From positions 62,001-126,000 of the forward strand of contig NZ_BBIQ01000012.1 of NCBI RefSeq assembly GCF_000730565.1: a stretch of DNA of 64,000 bases, in the 5' to 3' direction. Position numbers and translations under genes: made by a program. Shown here one piece after another: positions 27,807-36,372 of the stretch. Position 1 is the stretch's first letter. Every line of letters begins with the position of its first letter. Source of the DNA: Pseudomonas fulva NBRC 16637 = DSM 17717 (lineage in GTDB: Bacteria > Pseudomonadota > Gammaproteobacteria > Pseudomonadales > Pseudomonadaceae). Below the pieces are notes generated by a model that worked only from the letters and a program-made list of their open reading frames with translations, was not told the DNA's origin and did no database searches.

Positions 27807-28307
27807 TCAGCGCTTGTTCGCCTTGACTTCGGCTTCGCGCAGCGTCGGTGCCAGTTTGTCGAGCACGCCGTTGACGAACTTGTGACCGTCGGTGGCGCCG
27901 AAGACCTTGGCCAGCTCGACGCCTTCGTTGATCACAACGCGGTAAGGCACGTCGATGCGCTTGATGAACTCCCAGGTGGACAGACGCAACACGGCCAGTT
28001 CGACCGGGTCGAGTTCGTCAAGGCTCAGGTCCAGGCAGGGCTCGAGCGCACCGTCGATTTCGCCCTTGATGGCCGGAACGCCATGCAGGATTTCACGGAA
28101 GTAGGCGCCGTCGACATCTGCAAAATCGTTATCGACCCGAAACTGCGCTTCGATCTCGTTCAACGAATGATGCGCCATGTGCCATTGATACAGTGCCTGG
28201 GTCGCGAGCTTGCGGGCTTCACGGCGTTTGGCGCTTTTCGATGGCTTGCCGGCATCCGCAGGCTTGGGATCGCGCGGGTTGAAACGATCGCTTTCGTCGC
28301 TAATCAC
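27807..28307 (-). CDS. nusB: Transcription antitermination factor NusB
   Basis: A 166-residue all-helical RNA-binding protein that acts with NusE (S10) at boxA in rRNA antitermination. It has the arginine-rich [18 protein letters not shown] segment and C-terminal [28 protein letters not shown]. The start is GTG at 28305-28307, with GGAGG six bases upstream and the first base overlapping the ribH stop; this gives the length known for Pseudomonas NusB. Confidence 0.95.
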   Translation of the reverse strand: MISDESDRFNPRDPKPADAGKPSKSAKRREARKLATQALYQWHMAHHSLNEIEAQFRVDNDFADVDGAYFREILHGVPAIKGEIDGALEPCLDLSLDELDPVELAVLRLSTWEFIKRIDVPYRVVINEGVELAKVFGATDGHKFVNGVLDKLAPTLREAEVKANKR

Positions 28308-28780
28308 TTGGCCTCCAACTGCGCCAGCAGGCTTACCATTTCCAGGGCAGACAGGGCAGCTTCTGCACCTTTGTTGCCGGCCTTGGTGCCGGAACGTTCG
28401 ATGGCCTGTTCGATGGAGTCGACGGTCAGTACGCCGAACGCCACAGGAACACCGAACTCCATGGACACCTGAGCCAGGCCCTTGGTGCACTCGCCCGCCA
28501 CGTATTCAAAGTGCGGGGTGCCGCCACGGATTACAGCGCCCAGCGCGATGATCGCGTCGTAAGCACCTTGCTGGGCGACCTTCTGGGCAACCAGCGGAAT
28601 CTCGAACGCACCAGGCGCACGGATGATGGTGATGTCGTTCTCGCTGACACCATGGCGTACCAGGGCATCAACGGCACCACTTACCAGGCTTTCGACGACG
28701 AAGCTGTTGAAGCGGCCAACCACCAAAGCATAGCGACCTTTGGGGGCAATGAAGGTACCTTCGATGGTCTTCAGGGTCAT
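28304..28780 (-). CDS. ribH: 6,7-dimethyl-8-ribityllumazine synthase
   Basis: A 158-residue enzyme that condenses the RibB product with the pyrimidine intermediate to form lumazine. Conserved features are [31 protein letters not shown] [24 protein letters not shown] and the catalytic His in that segment. It sits in the nrdR-ribD-ribE-ribBX-ribH-nusB-thiL-pgpA line and overlaps nusB by four bases, so it is coupled to it. Confidence 0.97.
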   Translation of the reverse strand: MTLKTIEGTFIAPKGRYALVVGRFNSFVVESLVSGAVDALVRHGVSENDITIIRAPGAFEIPLVAQKVAQQGAYDAIIALGAVIRGGTPHFEYVAGECTKGLAQVSMEFGVPVAFGVLTVDSIEQAIERSGTKAGNKGAEAALSALEMVSLLAQLEAK

Positions 28781-28872
28781 TGCGATATTCTCATCTTCAA
28801 ACGCAAGGCCGCTTGCTGGCGGCCTCGACAGGGGTATGGACTCGAGCTGCAGGGCGTCATTGCCGCCTCAAG

Positions 28873-29964
28873 TCACTCGGAGGGCACGTATTCTACAACT
28901 TCCAGGTCGAATCCGGATATCGCATTGAACTTCATCGGCGAACTCATCAGGCGCATCTTGCGCACGCCGAGGTCACGCAGGATCTGCGAACCGGCACCCA
29001 CGGTGCTGTAGGTGGTCGGGGTCTTGGCCGGTGCATCGCCTGCACTTTCGCGAATATGCGCAAGCAGCACATCGCCATCGAGCGGGTGCCCCAGCAGCAG
29101 CACCACACCGCTTCCGGCTTCGGCCACGGCGGCCATGGCGGCGCGCAGGCTCCAGCGACCCGGCTGCTTGACCAGCAGCAGGTCGCGCAGCGGGTCCATG
29201 TTGTGCACGCGCACCAGGGTGGGCTCTTCGGCGCAGATGGCGCCCAGGGTCAAGGCCATGTGCACGTCACCTTCAACCGCATCGCGGTAGGTGACCAGGT
29301 TGAACTCGCCCAGCTCGCTTTCCACCGACTGCTCGGAAACCCGCTGCACGGTGCGCTCGTGGATCATGCGGTAGTGAATGAGATCGGCGATGGTGCCGAT
29401 CTTCAGGCCGTGCTCGGCAGCGAACACTTCCAGTTCGGCGCGGCGCGACATGGTGCCGTCGTCGTTCATCACCTCGCAGATCACGCCGCTGGGCTCGAAC
29501 CCGGCCATGCGTGCCAGGTCGCAGGCTGCCTCGGTGTGCCCGGCGCGAGCCAGCGTACCGCCTGGCTGAGCCATGAGCGGGAAGATGTGCCCAGGGCTGA
29601 CGATGTCTTCGGCCTTGGCGTCCTTGGCGGCAGCCGCTTGCACGGTGCGGGCACGGTCGGCGGCGGAAATGCCGGTGGTGACACCCTCGGCCGCCTCGAT
29701 CGAAACGGTGAACTTGGTGCCGAAGCCTGAACCATTGCGCGGCGCCATCAGGGGCAGCTTGAGGGTTTCGCAACGTTCGCGGGTCATCGGCATGCAGATC
29801 AGGCCACGGGCGTGCTTGGCCATGAAGTTGATGTGCTCGGGCTGGCAGCATTCGGCTGCCATGATGATATCGCCTTCGTTCTCACGGTCTTCGTCATCCA
29901 TCAGGATGACCATTTTGCCCTGGCGGATGTCTTCGACCAGTTCTTCGATGCTGTTGAGCGCCAC
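28873..29964 (-). CDS. RibBX: DHBP synthase fused to a RibA-like domain without zinc cysteines
   Basis: A 363-residue fusion. Residues 1 to about 205 are a complete DHBP synthase (DDEDRENEGDII near 22-33 and RAGHTEAACDLARMAG near 148). Residues from about 210 resemble GTP cyclohydrolase II, but the zinc region reads MDPLRDLLLVKQPGRW and contains none of the three cysteines needed for catalysis. This agrees with the RibBX variant described in Proteobacteria, whose RibX part lacks cyclohydrolase activity. A functional RibA is encoded at 24809-25426. The start is GTG at 29962-29964 after AAGGGGG; it lies 18 bases from ribE. Often annotated as ribBA. Confidence 0.93.
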   Translation of the reverse strand: MALNSIEELVEDIRQGKMVILMDDEDRENEGDIIMAAECCQPEHINFMAKHARGLICMPMTRERCETLKLPLMAPRNGSGFGTKFTVSIEAAEGVTTGISAADRARTVQAAAAKDAKAEDIVSPGHIFPLMAQPGGTLARAGHTEAACDLARMAGFEPSGVICEVMNDDGTMSRRAELEVFAAEHGLKIGTIADLIHYRMIHERTVQRVSEQSVESELGEFNLVTYRDAVEGDVHMALTLGAICAEEPTLVRVHNMDPLRDLLLVKQPGRWSLRAAMAAVAEAGSGVVLLLGHPLDGDVLLAHIRESAGDAPAKTPTTYSTVGAGSQILRDLGVRKMRLMSSPMKFNAISGFDLEVVEYVPSE

Positions 29965-29982
29965 GCGGCACCCCCTTCTCAA

Positions 29983-30648
29983 TCAGGATTTCAAGAAGCC
30001 GTTGGCGGCCAGGAAACTTTCGGTGATGCCACTGCCCTTGCTCGGCTCGGCCGCCTTGTCGCCCAGCAGCAAGCGCTCCAGGTAACGGGCCAGCAGGTCG
30101 ACCTCAAGGTTTACCCGACGCCCTGCGCGGTAGTCGGCCATGATGGTTTCGGACAGGGTGTGCGGGACGATGGTCAGCTCGAATTCGGCGCCATTGACCT
30201 CGTTGACCGTCAGGCTGGTGCCATCGACGGTAATCGAACCCTTGTGGGCGATGTACTTGGCCAGTTCTCGCGGCGCACGCACGCGAAACTGGATGGCGCG
30301 GGCGTTATCGCTGCGCGAGATGATTTCGCCGACACCGTCGACGTGACCGCTGACCAGGTGTCCCCCCAGGCGGGTGGTTGGCGTCAGCGCTTTTTCAAGG
30401 TTGACCTTGCTGCCACTTTTCAAGTCGACGAAAGCCGTGCGCTTGAGGGTCTCCACGCTCACATCGGCCCAGAAGCCGTTGCCAGGCAATTCCACCGCCG
30501 TCAGGCAAACGCCATTGACGGCGATGCTGTCGCCGAGCTTGACGTCACCCAGGTCAAGCTTGCCGGTGTCGACGTGCACGCGCACGTCGCCACCTTTGGG
30601 CGTCAGACTGCGGATAGTGCCGATGGATTCGATGATGCCGGTGAACAT
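29983..30648 (-). CDS. ribE: Riboflavin synthase alpha subunit
   Basis: A 221-residue enzyme with two similar lumazine-binding halves: MFTGIIESIGTI and the SLTVNEVNGAEFELTIVPHT part of the second barrel. It converts two lumazines to riboflavin. The N-terminal MFTGI motif fixes the start at 30648. It lies 18 bases before RibBX and 40 bases after ribD, so the block is probably one transcript. Confidence 0.97.
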   Translation of the reverse strand: MFTGIIESIGTIRSLTPKGGDVRVHVDTGKLDLGDVKLGDSIAVNGVCLTAVELPGNGFWADVSVETLKRTAFVDLKSGSKVNLEKALTPTTRLGGHLVSGHVDGVGEIISRSDNARAIQFRVRAPRELAKYIAHKGSITVDGTSLTVNEVNGAEFELTIVPHTLSETIMADYRAGRRVNLEVDLLARYLERLLLGDKAAEPSKGSGITESFLAANGFLKS

Positions 30649-30688
30649 GGGTCTTCCTCAAAACGGTGTGCGCGGGGCAAGCCGCGCA

Positions 30689-31819
30689 TTATACGCCGGG
30701 CGCAGGCAGCGGCACGGCTGTGACCCGCCAGTCATCGCCTACTGCGCGCATGTCGGTGATCTTCAGCCGCGGTGCCTCGCTCATGCGGTTCAGTGGCCAG
30801 TCCAGCAGCGGGCGTGCGCTTGAGCCAAGGAAGGTGCCTGCCATGAACAGCTGGTACTCGTCGACAAGGCTTTGCTGGGCGAAGGCCCCGACCAGGCCGG
30901 CGCCGGCTTCCAGCAGGATTTCGTTGACGCCACGGGCGGCCAGAGCTTGAAGCAGGGCACGCAGGTCCACATGGCCATTGTCGCCCGGCAGGCTGAGCAG
31001 TTCATGGCCGGCAGCGGCATAACGTGGGTCATCTGCGACGGCGGTCACCACCAGCGCGGGGCCGGCCTGGAAGAAGGGCGCCTGCAAGGGCAAGCGCAAA
31101 CGGCCATCGACCAGCACCCGCAGCGGTGCCCGGCTCAGGGCAAGCGCGGTGGTTTCGGCGTCCAGGCCCAACTCGGCGCCACGCACCGTCATGCGGGCAC
31201 CGTCAGCCAGTACGCTGCTTGCACTGGTCAGCACCACGCTGGAGCGCGCGCGCAGACGCTGCACGGCAGAACGCGCCGCAGGGCCGGTGATCCACTGGCT
31301 TTCGCCGCTGGCCATGGCGGTACGACCATCCAGGCTCATGGCCAGCTTGGCGCGCACGAACGGCAACCCCTGTTCCATGCGCTTGAGGAACCCGGGGTTG
31401 AGTGCCCGCGCCTGCTCTTCGAGCACCCCGCTGGCCACGTCGATACCGGCCTGGGCAAGTCGCTGCAGGCCCCGCCCAGCCACCTGGGGATTGGGGTCCT
31501 GCATGGCGGCCACTACGCGCGCCACACCGGCCTTGACCAAGGCTTCGGCACACGGCGGCGTACGGCCATGGTGGCTGCAGGGTTCGAGGGTGACATAGGC
31601 ACAGCCGCCCCGCGCACGCTCGCCTGCCTGGGCAAGCGCATGCACCTCGGCATGGGGCTCCCCGGCGCGCACATGCCAGCCCTCGCCCACCACCTCGCCA
31701 TCACGGACGATGACGCAACCCACACGCGGGTTGGGGTGGGTGGTGTAGAGCCCCTTGCGCGCCAACTCAAGGGCGCGGGCCATGTAATGGGCGTCAAGCA
31801 CAGCTGCGGGGGTTTGCAT
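30689..31819 (-). CDS. ribD: Bifunctional riboflavin deaminase/reductase
   Basis: A 376-residue enzyme. The deaminase half has the zinc motifs PHAEVHALAQAGERA (HAE) and PCSHHGRTPPC. The reductase half has MSLDGRTAMASGESQWITG and EILLEAGAGLVGA. It catalyses the second and third steps of riboflavin synthesis. The ATG at 31817-31819 is preferred over the GTG at 31825 because GAGTGA precedes it at proper distance; the GTG would overlap the nrdR stop. Either way it is tightly coupled to nrdR. Confidence 0.95.
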   Translation of the reverse strand: MQTPAAVLDAHYMARALELARKGLYTTHPNPRVGCVIVRDGEVVGEGWHVRAGEPHAEVHALAQAGERARGGCAYVTLEPCSHHGRTPPCAEALVKAGVARVVAAMQDPNPQVAGRGLQRLAQAGIDVASGVLEEQARALNPGFLKRMEQGLPFVRAKLAMSLDGRTAMASGESQWITGPAARSAVQRLRARSSVVLTSASSVLADGARMTVRGAELGLDAETTALALSRAPLRVLVDGRLRLPLQAPFFQAGPALVVTAVADDPRYAAAGHELLSLPGDNGHVDLRALLQALAARGVNEILLEAGAGLVGAFAQQSLVDEYQLFMAGTFLGSSARPLLDWPLNRMSEAPRLKITDMRAVGDDWRVTAVPLPAPGV

Positions 31820-31821
31820 GC

Positions 31822-32286
31822 TCACTCTTTGGCCGGCTCACGGGCCAGGCGGTCGATTTCTTCGCGGAATTCGTCAAGGTCCTGGAAGCGCCGATAAACC
31901 GAGGCGAAGCGGATGTAGGCGACTTCATCGAGTTTGCGCAACTCGCCCATCACCAGCTCGCCCACCACCAGCGACTTGACCTCGCGCTCGCCGGTGGCGC
32001 GCAGCCGACTCTTGATGTGGGCCAGGGCGGCCTCGAGGCGCTCGACACTGACAGGGCGTTTTTCCAGCGCACGCTGCATGCCGGCCCGCAACTTGTCTTC
32101 GTCGAAGGGCTGGCGAGTACCGTCCTGTTTGATCAGCCGGGGCAGTACCAGCTCGGCGGTCTCGAAGGTGGTGAAGCGCTCGCCGCAGGCGACGCATTCG
32201 CGACGGCGCCGCACTTGCTCGCCCTCGGCGACCAGGCGCGAGTCGATGACCTTGGTGTCGTTGGCACCGCAAAAGGGACAGTGCAT
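31822..32286 (-). CDS. nrdR: Ribonucleotide reductase repressor NrdR
   Basis: A 154-residue regulator with an N-terminal zinc ribbon ([13 protein letters not shown] with a second pair CVACGERF) and an ATP-cone domain ([20 protein letters not shown]). It senses ATP/dATP and represses nrd operons through NrdR boxes. The start at 32284-32286 is set by the zinc ribbon. It heads the rib block on the minus strand. Confidence 0.97.
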   Translation of the reverse strand: MHCPFCGANDTKVIDSRLVAEGEQVRRRRECVACGERFTTFETAELVLPRLIKQDGTRQPFDEDKLRAGMQRALEKRPVSVERLEAALAHIKSRLRATGEREVKSLVVGELVMGELRKLDEVAYIRFASVYRRFQDLDEFREEIDRLAREPAKE

Positions 32287-32391
32287 GGTGGCAGGCAACA
32301 AAAAAAGGGAGGGCCATGGTAGCGCATCCCACTGGCAAGACAAGCCAAAGGGGTTAACATCCATGCAATTCTGCCCCTGAAGGACTACCCC

Positions 32392-32844
32392 ATGCCACTT
32401 CGAGCGCTTGCCGTGCTGTGCTGCGCCGCCCTGCTCACCGCCTGCGGCAGTGACCAGCCCAAGACCGAACAACCGCCTGCTCCGGCGCCCGCCAAAGTGT
32501 CCAAAAAGGCCCAGCCGCTTGGCCCCTTGCCGGCCTATCAGCGCGAGCTGAGCGGCACGTTGCTGGGCATCCCCGCCGGCGCAGAGGTAGAACTTGCCCT
32601 GCTGGTGATCGATGACCGCGACAGGCCGCAACAGCTACTGGCCAGTAGCACCTTGCCGGGTACCGGCCAGGCCTTGCCCTACCAGCTGCGTTTCAACCCC
32701 GAGGCATTTCCGGCCGGCGCCAGGGTAGAGCTGCGTGGACGAGCCAGCCGCTCAGGCCAGTTGATCATGCACTTGCCGCCGCTGCGCATCACCCAGGCAC
32801 AGACCCAGGCCACCGGCCCGCTGCAGTTCGAAAAGGCACCGTAA
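32392..32844 (+). CDS. YbaY-family lipoprotein
   Basis: A 150-residue predicted lipoprotein with the lipobox LLTAC (Cys18) and a proline-rich linker (QPPAPAPAK). A beta-rich domain of the YbaY type follows ([27 protein letters not shown]). The role of YbaY is poorly known. The methyltransferase gene follows directly, its GTG starting right after this stop. Ser19 after the lipid Cys suggests the outer membrane. Confidence 0.8.
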   Translation: MPLRALAVLCCAALLTACGSDQPKTEQPPAPAPAKVSKKAQPLGPLPAYQRELSGTLLGIPAGAEVELALLVIDDRDRPQQLLASSTLPGTGQALPYQLRFNPEAFPAGARVELRGRASRSGQLIMHLPPLRITQAQTQATGPLQFEKAP

Positions 32845-33504
32845 GTGGCGCCAGTGGCGTTGCAACAGGCCTTGAGCGGCCTGATTGGCGAGGCACGGCT
32901 GGTGATCAGCGACCTGCCTGACTGTGCGTTGAAATTATGGCTGATCGATGATCAGAACATGGACCGCGCTTTTAGCAGCGAAGAAACCCGGCGCATTCTC
33001 GAAGATCCGCCGTACTGGAGCTTCTGCTGGGCCAGTGGCCTGGCCATGGCGCGCTACCTGGCCGAGCACCGGGAGTGGGTAGCCGGCAAGCGGGTGCTCG
33101 ATTTTGGCGCCGGTTCCGGTATCGCCGGCATCGCCGCTGCCCGTGCAGGTGCGCTGGAGGTCGTGGCCTGCGACCTTGATCCGCTGGCCTTGGACGCCTG
33201 CCGTGCCAACGCCGCCTTGAACCAGGTGGAACTGGGCTACAGCAGCGACTTTTTTGCCGAGGATGACCGTTTCGACCTGATCCTGGTGGCCGATGTACTC
33301 TACGACCGCGCCAACCTGCCGCTGCTCGATACCTTCCTCGACCGGGGCCGACAGGCACTGGTGGCCGACTCTCGCGTACGGGACTTCAGCCACCCGTTGT
33401 ACCGACCACTTGGGGTGCTCGACGCCTTGACCCTGCCGGACTTGGCCGAGCCGCACGAATTCCGCCGGGTCAGCCTGTACCACGCCAGCCGCGAGCCTTT
33501 ATAG
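32845..33504 (+). CDS. Class I SAM-dependent methyltransferase (protein-methyltransferase type)
   Basis: A 219-residue enzyme with Rossmann motif I LDFGAGSGIAGIAAARAG (residues about 84-101), the acidic ribose-binding DLDPLAL and the post-I region DLILVADVLYD. The latter resembles the DxxY/DVLY motif of lysine methyltransferases related to PrmA and ETF-beta-KMT. Substrate unknown. The start is GTG at 32845 immediately after the lipoprotein stop, with an AAAAGG ribosome site inside the preceding gene. Confidence 0.85.
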   Translation: MAPVALQQALSGLIGEARLVISDLPDCALKLWLIDDQNMDRAFSSEETRRILEDPPYWSFCWASGLAMARYLAEHREWVAGKRVLDFGAGSGIAGIAAARAGALEVVACDLDPLALDACRANAALNQVELGYSSDFFAEDDRFDLILVADVLYDRANLPLLDTFLDRGRQALVADSRVRDFSHPLYRPLGVLDALTLPDLAEPHEFRRVSLYHASREPL

Positions 33505-33535
33505 TGGTGCCATTCACGGATTTGCGAGAGTCGCG

Positions 33536-34408
33536 ATGACCCAGGACACCCCCTATATCTTCGATGCCACCGATGCCACCTTCCAGCAGCTGGTGATCGA
33601 GAATTCATTCCACAAGCCAGTGCTGGTCGATTTCTGGGCCGAATGGTGCGCGCCTTGCAAAGCGCTGATGCCGCTTCTGGCAAAAATTGCCGAGGAGTAC
33701 CAGGGCGAACTGCTGCTGGCCAAGATCAACTGCGACGTCGAGCAACAGGTCGTGGCGCAATTCGGCATCCGCAGTCTGCCAACCGTGGTGCTGTTCAAGG
33801 ATGGCCAGCCGGTCGACGGTTTTGCCGGTGCTCAGCCGGAATCGGCGATCCGCACCATGCTCGAGCCACATGTGCAACTGCCGGCGCCACCCACCGCCTC
33901 GCCGCTGGAACAGGCTCAGGCGCTGTTCGCCGAAAGCCGTTTTGGCGAAGCCGAAGCGGTGCTGCAGCAATTGCTTGCAGAAGACAATAGCAACGCCGAA
34001 GGCCTGATCCTGTACGCCCGCTGCCTGGCCGAGCGCGGTGAGCTGGGCGAGGCCCAGGTGGTGCTAGACGCGGTCAAGACCGAGGACCATAAGGCCGCCC
34101 TGGCCGGCGCCAAGGCGCAACTGACTTTCCTGCGCCAGGCCGCCAGCCTGCCGGAGGTTGCAGACCTGAAAAGCCGTCTGGCACAGAACCCACAAGATGA
34201 CGAGGCCACGTACCAACTGTGCATCCAGCAGCTGGCACGCCAGCAGTACGAGCCCGCGCTTGAAAGCCTGCTCAAGTTGTTCCAGCGCAATCGCGGTTAC
34301 GAAAATGGGCTACCGCACAAGGCATTGCTGCAGGTGTTCGAGTTGCTCGGCAGTGCCCATCCGCTGGTGGGTACGTATCGCCGTAAGCTGTTCGCTGCGA
34401 TGTACTGA
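33536..34408 (+). CDS. cnoX: Chaperedoxin CnoX (YbbN), thioredoxin plus TPR
   Basis: A 290-residue protein. Residues 1 to about 110 are a thioredoxin domain with the active site WCAPC (Cys38 and Cys41). Residues from about 120 are a TPR-like region (EQAQALFAESRFGEAEAVLQQ and similar repeats). In E. coli CnoX binds clients and passes them to GroEL under hypochlorous stress; there the active site is SxxC, whereas both cysteines are present here, so a redox activity is possible. The gene lies 31 bases after the methyltransferase. Confidence 0.9.
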   Translation: MTQDTPYIFDATDATFQQLVIENSFHKPVLVDFWAEWCAPCKALMPLLAKIAEEYQGELLLAKINCDVEQQVVAQFGIRSLPTVVLFKDGQPVDGFAGAQPESAIRTMLEPHVQLPAPPTASPLEQAQALFAESRFGEAEAVLQQLLAEDNSNAEGLILYARCLAERGELGEAQVVLDAVKTEDHKAALAGAKAQLTFLRQAASLPEVADLKSRLAQNPQDDEATYQLCIQQLARQQYEPALESLLKLFQRNRGYENGLPHKALLQVFELLGSAHPLVGTYRRKLFAAMY

Positions 34409-34595
34409 CGCTTAGCAGGCGTGAAAGGCACGAGTGAGGCACGCCGCCTTGCTCATGCCCGCCGAGGGCTAAGAATGGCTGGAGGCTGATGAGGGCTACA
34501 GCTTGACGATGACTGCACAGCACCCGTTGCCTGGGCTGTTCATCCATGACCCGCGAGCCGGCCATAGGTACACCTGTCACGCCTTTGAAGGTCAT

Positions 34596-34955
34596 CTACG
34601 CCTTTTCGTCGGTCTGCCATACATACACCGGCGTTTCGCCCTCACTGAACACCCGTACCTGCCCATGGTGCCGCAACCGCACCAGCAACCGCTTGGCTGC
34701 GCTAAAGTCCCCCGTGACGCCCTGCAGTTGCTCAAGCAGCTCTGGCCCCTCCATACGGCCAGCCGTGCGCAACAACTCGCAGGCTACCCGCCATGGCCCG
34801 TCATCCTTCGTCGCTGCGGGAGGCATCGCGGCAGCTGGCTGGGGTGTCGAAGCGGGGAGTTGTTCGGTTGGCCGCGCCAACTGCGCCCATTCCTGGGGAT
34901 CAAGCTCAATGGTCAAGTCCACCGGCCACTCACCGATCGTTCCACGAATTCTCAC
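34596..34955 (-). CDS. Hypothetical protein
   Basis: A 119-residue protein. The N-terminal beta-like part (RIRGTIGEWPVDLTIELDPQEW) is joined by an alanine/proline linker (residues about 35-47) to a helical winged-helix-like C-terminus (PWRVACELLRTAGRMEGPELLEQLQG, then LLVRLRHHGQVRVF). I do not recognise the family; it looks conserved in Pseudomonas style. The start is GTG at 34953-34955 after GAGGA. The 187-base gap to cnoX holds nothing I can support. Confidence 0.65.
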   Translation of the reverse strand: MRIRGTIGEWPVDLTIELDPQEWAQLARPTEQLPASTPQPAAAMPPAATKDDGPWRVACELLRTAGRMEGPELLEQLQGVTGDFSAAKRLLVRLRHHGQVRVFSEGETPVYVWQTDEKA

Positions 34956-35038
34956 TGTAGGTCCTCACTCAAGTCATTGTCGCCATGCTACCGCAACATG
35001 AAACCTGAGCCACGAGGCTGGCGGCCCGCCAAACAATC

Positions 35039-35051
35039 GTTATAACATAAC
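35039..35051. promoter_or_regulatory. Zur-like palindrome before the zinc operon
   Basis: GTTATAACATAAC (GTTAT-AAC-ATAAC) is a perfect 5+3+5 palindrome 31 bases before the first gene. It resembles the core of the Zur box (TGTTATAnnATAACA). In P. aeruginosa the matching operon (PA4063-PA4066) is known to be zinc/Zur-controlled, to my recollection. Confidence 0.65.
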
Positions 35052-35082
35052 CACTTCTATTGACCTGCTCCTGGAGTCATCC

Positions 35083-35661
35083 ATGCGTCGTCTGCTGCTA
35101 GCCCTGCCCTTCGCCTGCTTGCCCCTGGCCATGATGGCCCATGCCCACGATGAACATGAGCATGATCACGGCCATGGCACGCTTGCCGCCCATGAGCATG
35201 GTGTGGCCAAGCTCAATGCCGTGCTCGACGGCAAAACCCTAGAGCTTGAGCTGGACAGCCCGGCGATGAACCTGGTCGGCTTCGAGCACATGGCCAGCAG
35301 CGATGCCGACAAGGCCAAGGTAGCCGCCGTGCGTCAGCAATTGGAACAGCCCCTGAAGTTGTTCGCCCTGACGGCGGCCGCTGGTTGCACGCCAGACCAG
35401 CAAGAACTGCAAAGCCCACTGTTCGGGGATGCGGCCAAGGCTGACGACGATGGCGACGAGCACGAGAAAGGCCACGTCCACAGCGACATCAACGCCCATT
35501 ACCAATTCACCTGCGCAGCGCCCGAAAAGCTCACCCAGATCGACCTGTCGCCGCTGTTCAAGGCCTTCCCCGCCACGCAGAAAATCAATGTGCAATTGAT
35601 CGGCCCGAACGGCCAGAAGGGAGTGGAAACCGCGCCAACCAAGGCCGTGGTCACACTCTGA
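35083..35661 (+). CDS. Histidine-rich periplasmic zinc protein (DUF2796, ZrgA-like)
   Basis: A 192-residue exported protein. It has a signal peptide (to about residue 22, AMMAHA). A histidine-rich stretch AHDEHEHDHGHGT and a second HEHG segment follow, with another acidic/histidine region EHEKGHVHSDINAHY near residue 127. These are probable Zn2+ sites. It belongs to the DUF2796 family linked with zinc uptake (ZrgA in Vibrio). It is the first gene of a four-gene operon behind a Zur-like box and probably catches zinc in the periplasm for the ABC-type pair that follows. Confidence 0.88.
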   Translation: MRRLLLALPFACLPLAMMAHAHDEHEHDHGHGTLAAHEHGVAKLNAVLDGKTLELELDSPAMNLVGFEHMASSDADKAKVAAVRQQLEQPLKLFALTAAAGCTPDQQELQSPLFGDAAKADDDGDEHEKGHVHSDINAHYQFTCAAPEKLTQIDLSPLFKAFPATQKINVQLIGPNGQKGVETAPTKAVVTL

Positions 35662-36372
35662 ATGAACCAGCCGCTGATCCACCTGCAAGGCGTGGAGTTC
35701 GCCTGGCCGGGGCAACCGCCGTTGCTGGATATCCCCGCCTTTGACCTGCAAGCCGGTGAAGCCGTGTTTCTCAAGGGCCCCAGCGGCAGTGGCAAGACCA
35801 CCCTGCTGGGCTTGCTCGGCGGGGTCAACCGGCCAGCCCGTGGGCGAATCCAACTGCTTGGGCAGGACCTGGCCTTACTCGGCCAAGGTGCCCGTGACCG
35901 TTTCCGTGTGGACCACACCGGATACATCTTCCAGCAATTCAACCTGCTGCCGTTTCTCTCGGTACGGGAAAATGTCGAGCTGCCCTGTCGTTTCTCCCGC
36001 AGCCGCGCCCAGCGTGCCATCGAGCGCCACGGTAGCGTCGACCAGGCCGCCAGCGAATTGCTCGCCCATCTGGGCCTGGGCGATAGGCAGTTGCTGGCGC
36101 GGCGAGCCGACAGCCTGTCGATCGGCCAGCAGCAACGCGTCGCCGCCGCCCGCGCTTTGATCGGCCAGCCCGAGCTGGTGATCGCCGATGAGCCCACATC
36201 AGCGCTGGATGCCGATACCCGCGAAGCGTTCATCGCCTTGCTGTTCAACGAATGCCGCGCAGCAGGCTCAAGCTTGCTGTTCGTCAGTCATGACCAAAGC
36301 CTGGCCCCGCTGTTCGACCGTCACCTGTCCCTGGCCGAGCTCAATCGCGCCGCTAAACCCCGGGAGGCATGA
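35662..36372 (+). CDS. ABC transporter ATPase (LolD/MacB type) of the zinc operon
   Basis: A 236-residue ATPase with Walker A GPSGSGKTT at about residues 38-46, signature LSIGQQQRVAAARAL (SIGQQ instead of SGGQQ), Walker B LVIADEPTSALD and the H-loop FVSHDQ. Its family partners FtsX-type permeases. The start ATG directly follows the upstream stop and its own stop overlaps the permease start. With the permease it forms a MacB/LolCDE-type mechanotransmission machine rather than a ZnuABC importer. Confidence 0.9.
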   Translation: MNQPLIHLQGVEFAWPGQPPLLDIPAFDLQAGEAVFLKGPSGSGKTTLLGLLGGVNRPARGRIQLLGQDLALLGQGARDRFRVDHTGYIFQQFNLLPFLSVRENVELPCRFSRSRAQRAIERHGSVDQAASELLAHLGLGDRQLLARRADSLSIGQQQRVAAARALIGQPELVIADEPTSALDADTREAFIALLFNECRAAGSSLLFVSHDQSLAPLFDRHLSLAELNRAAKPREA

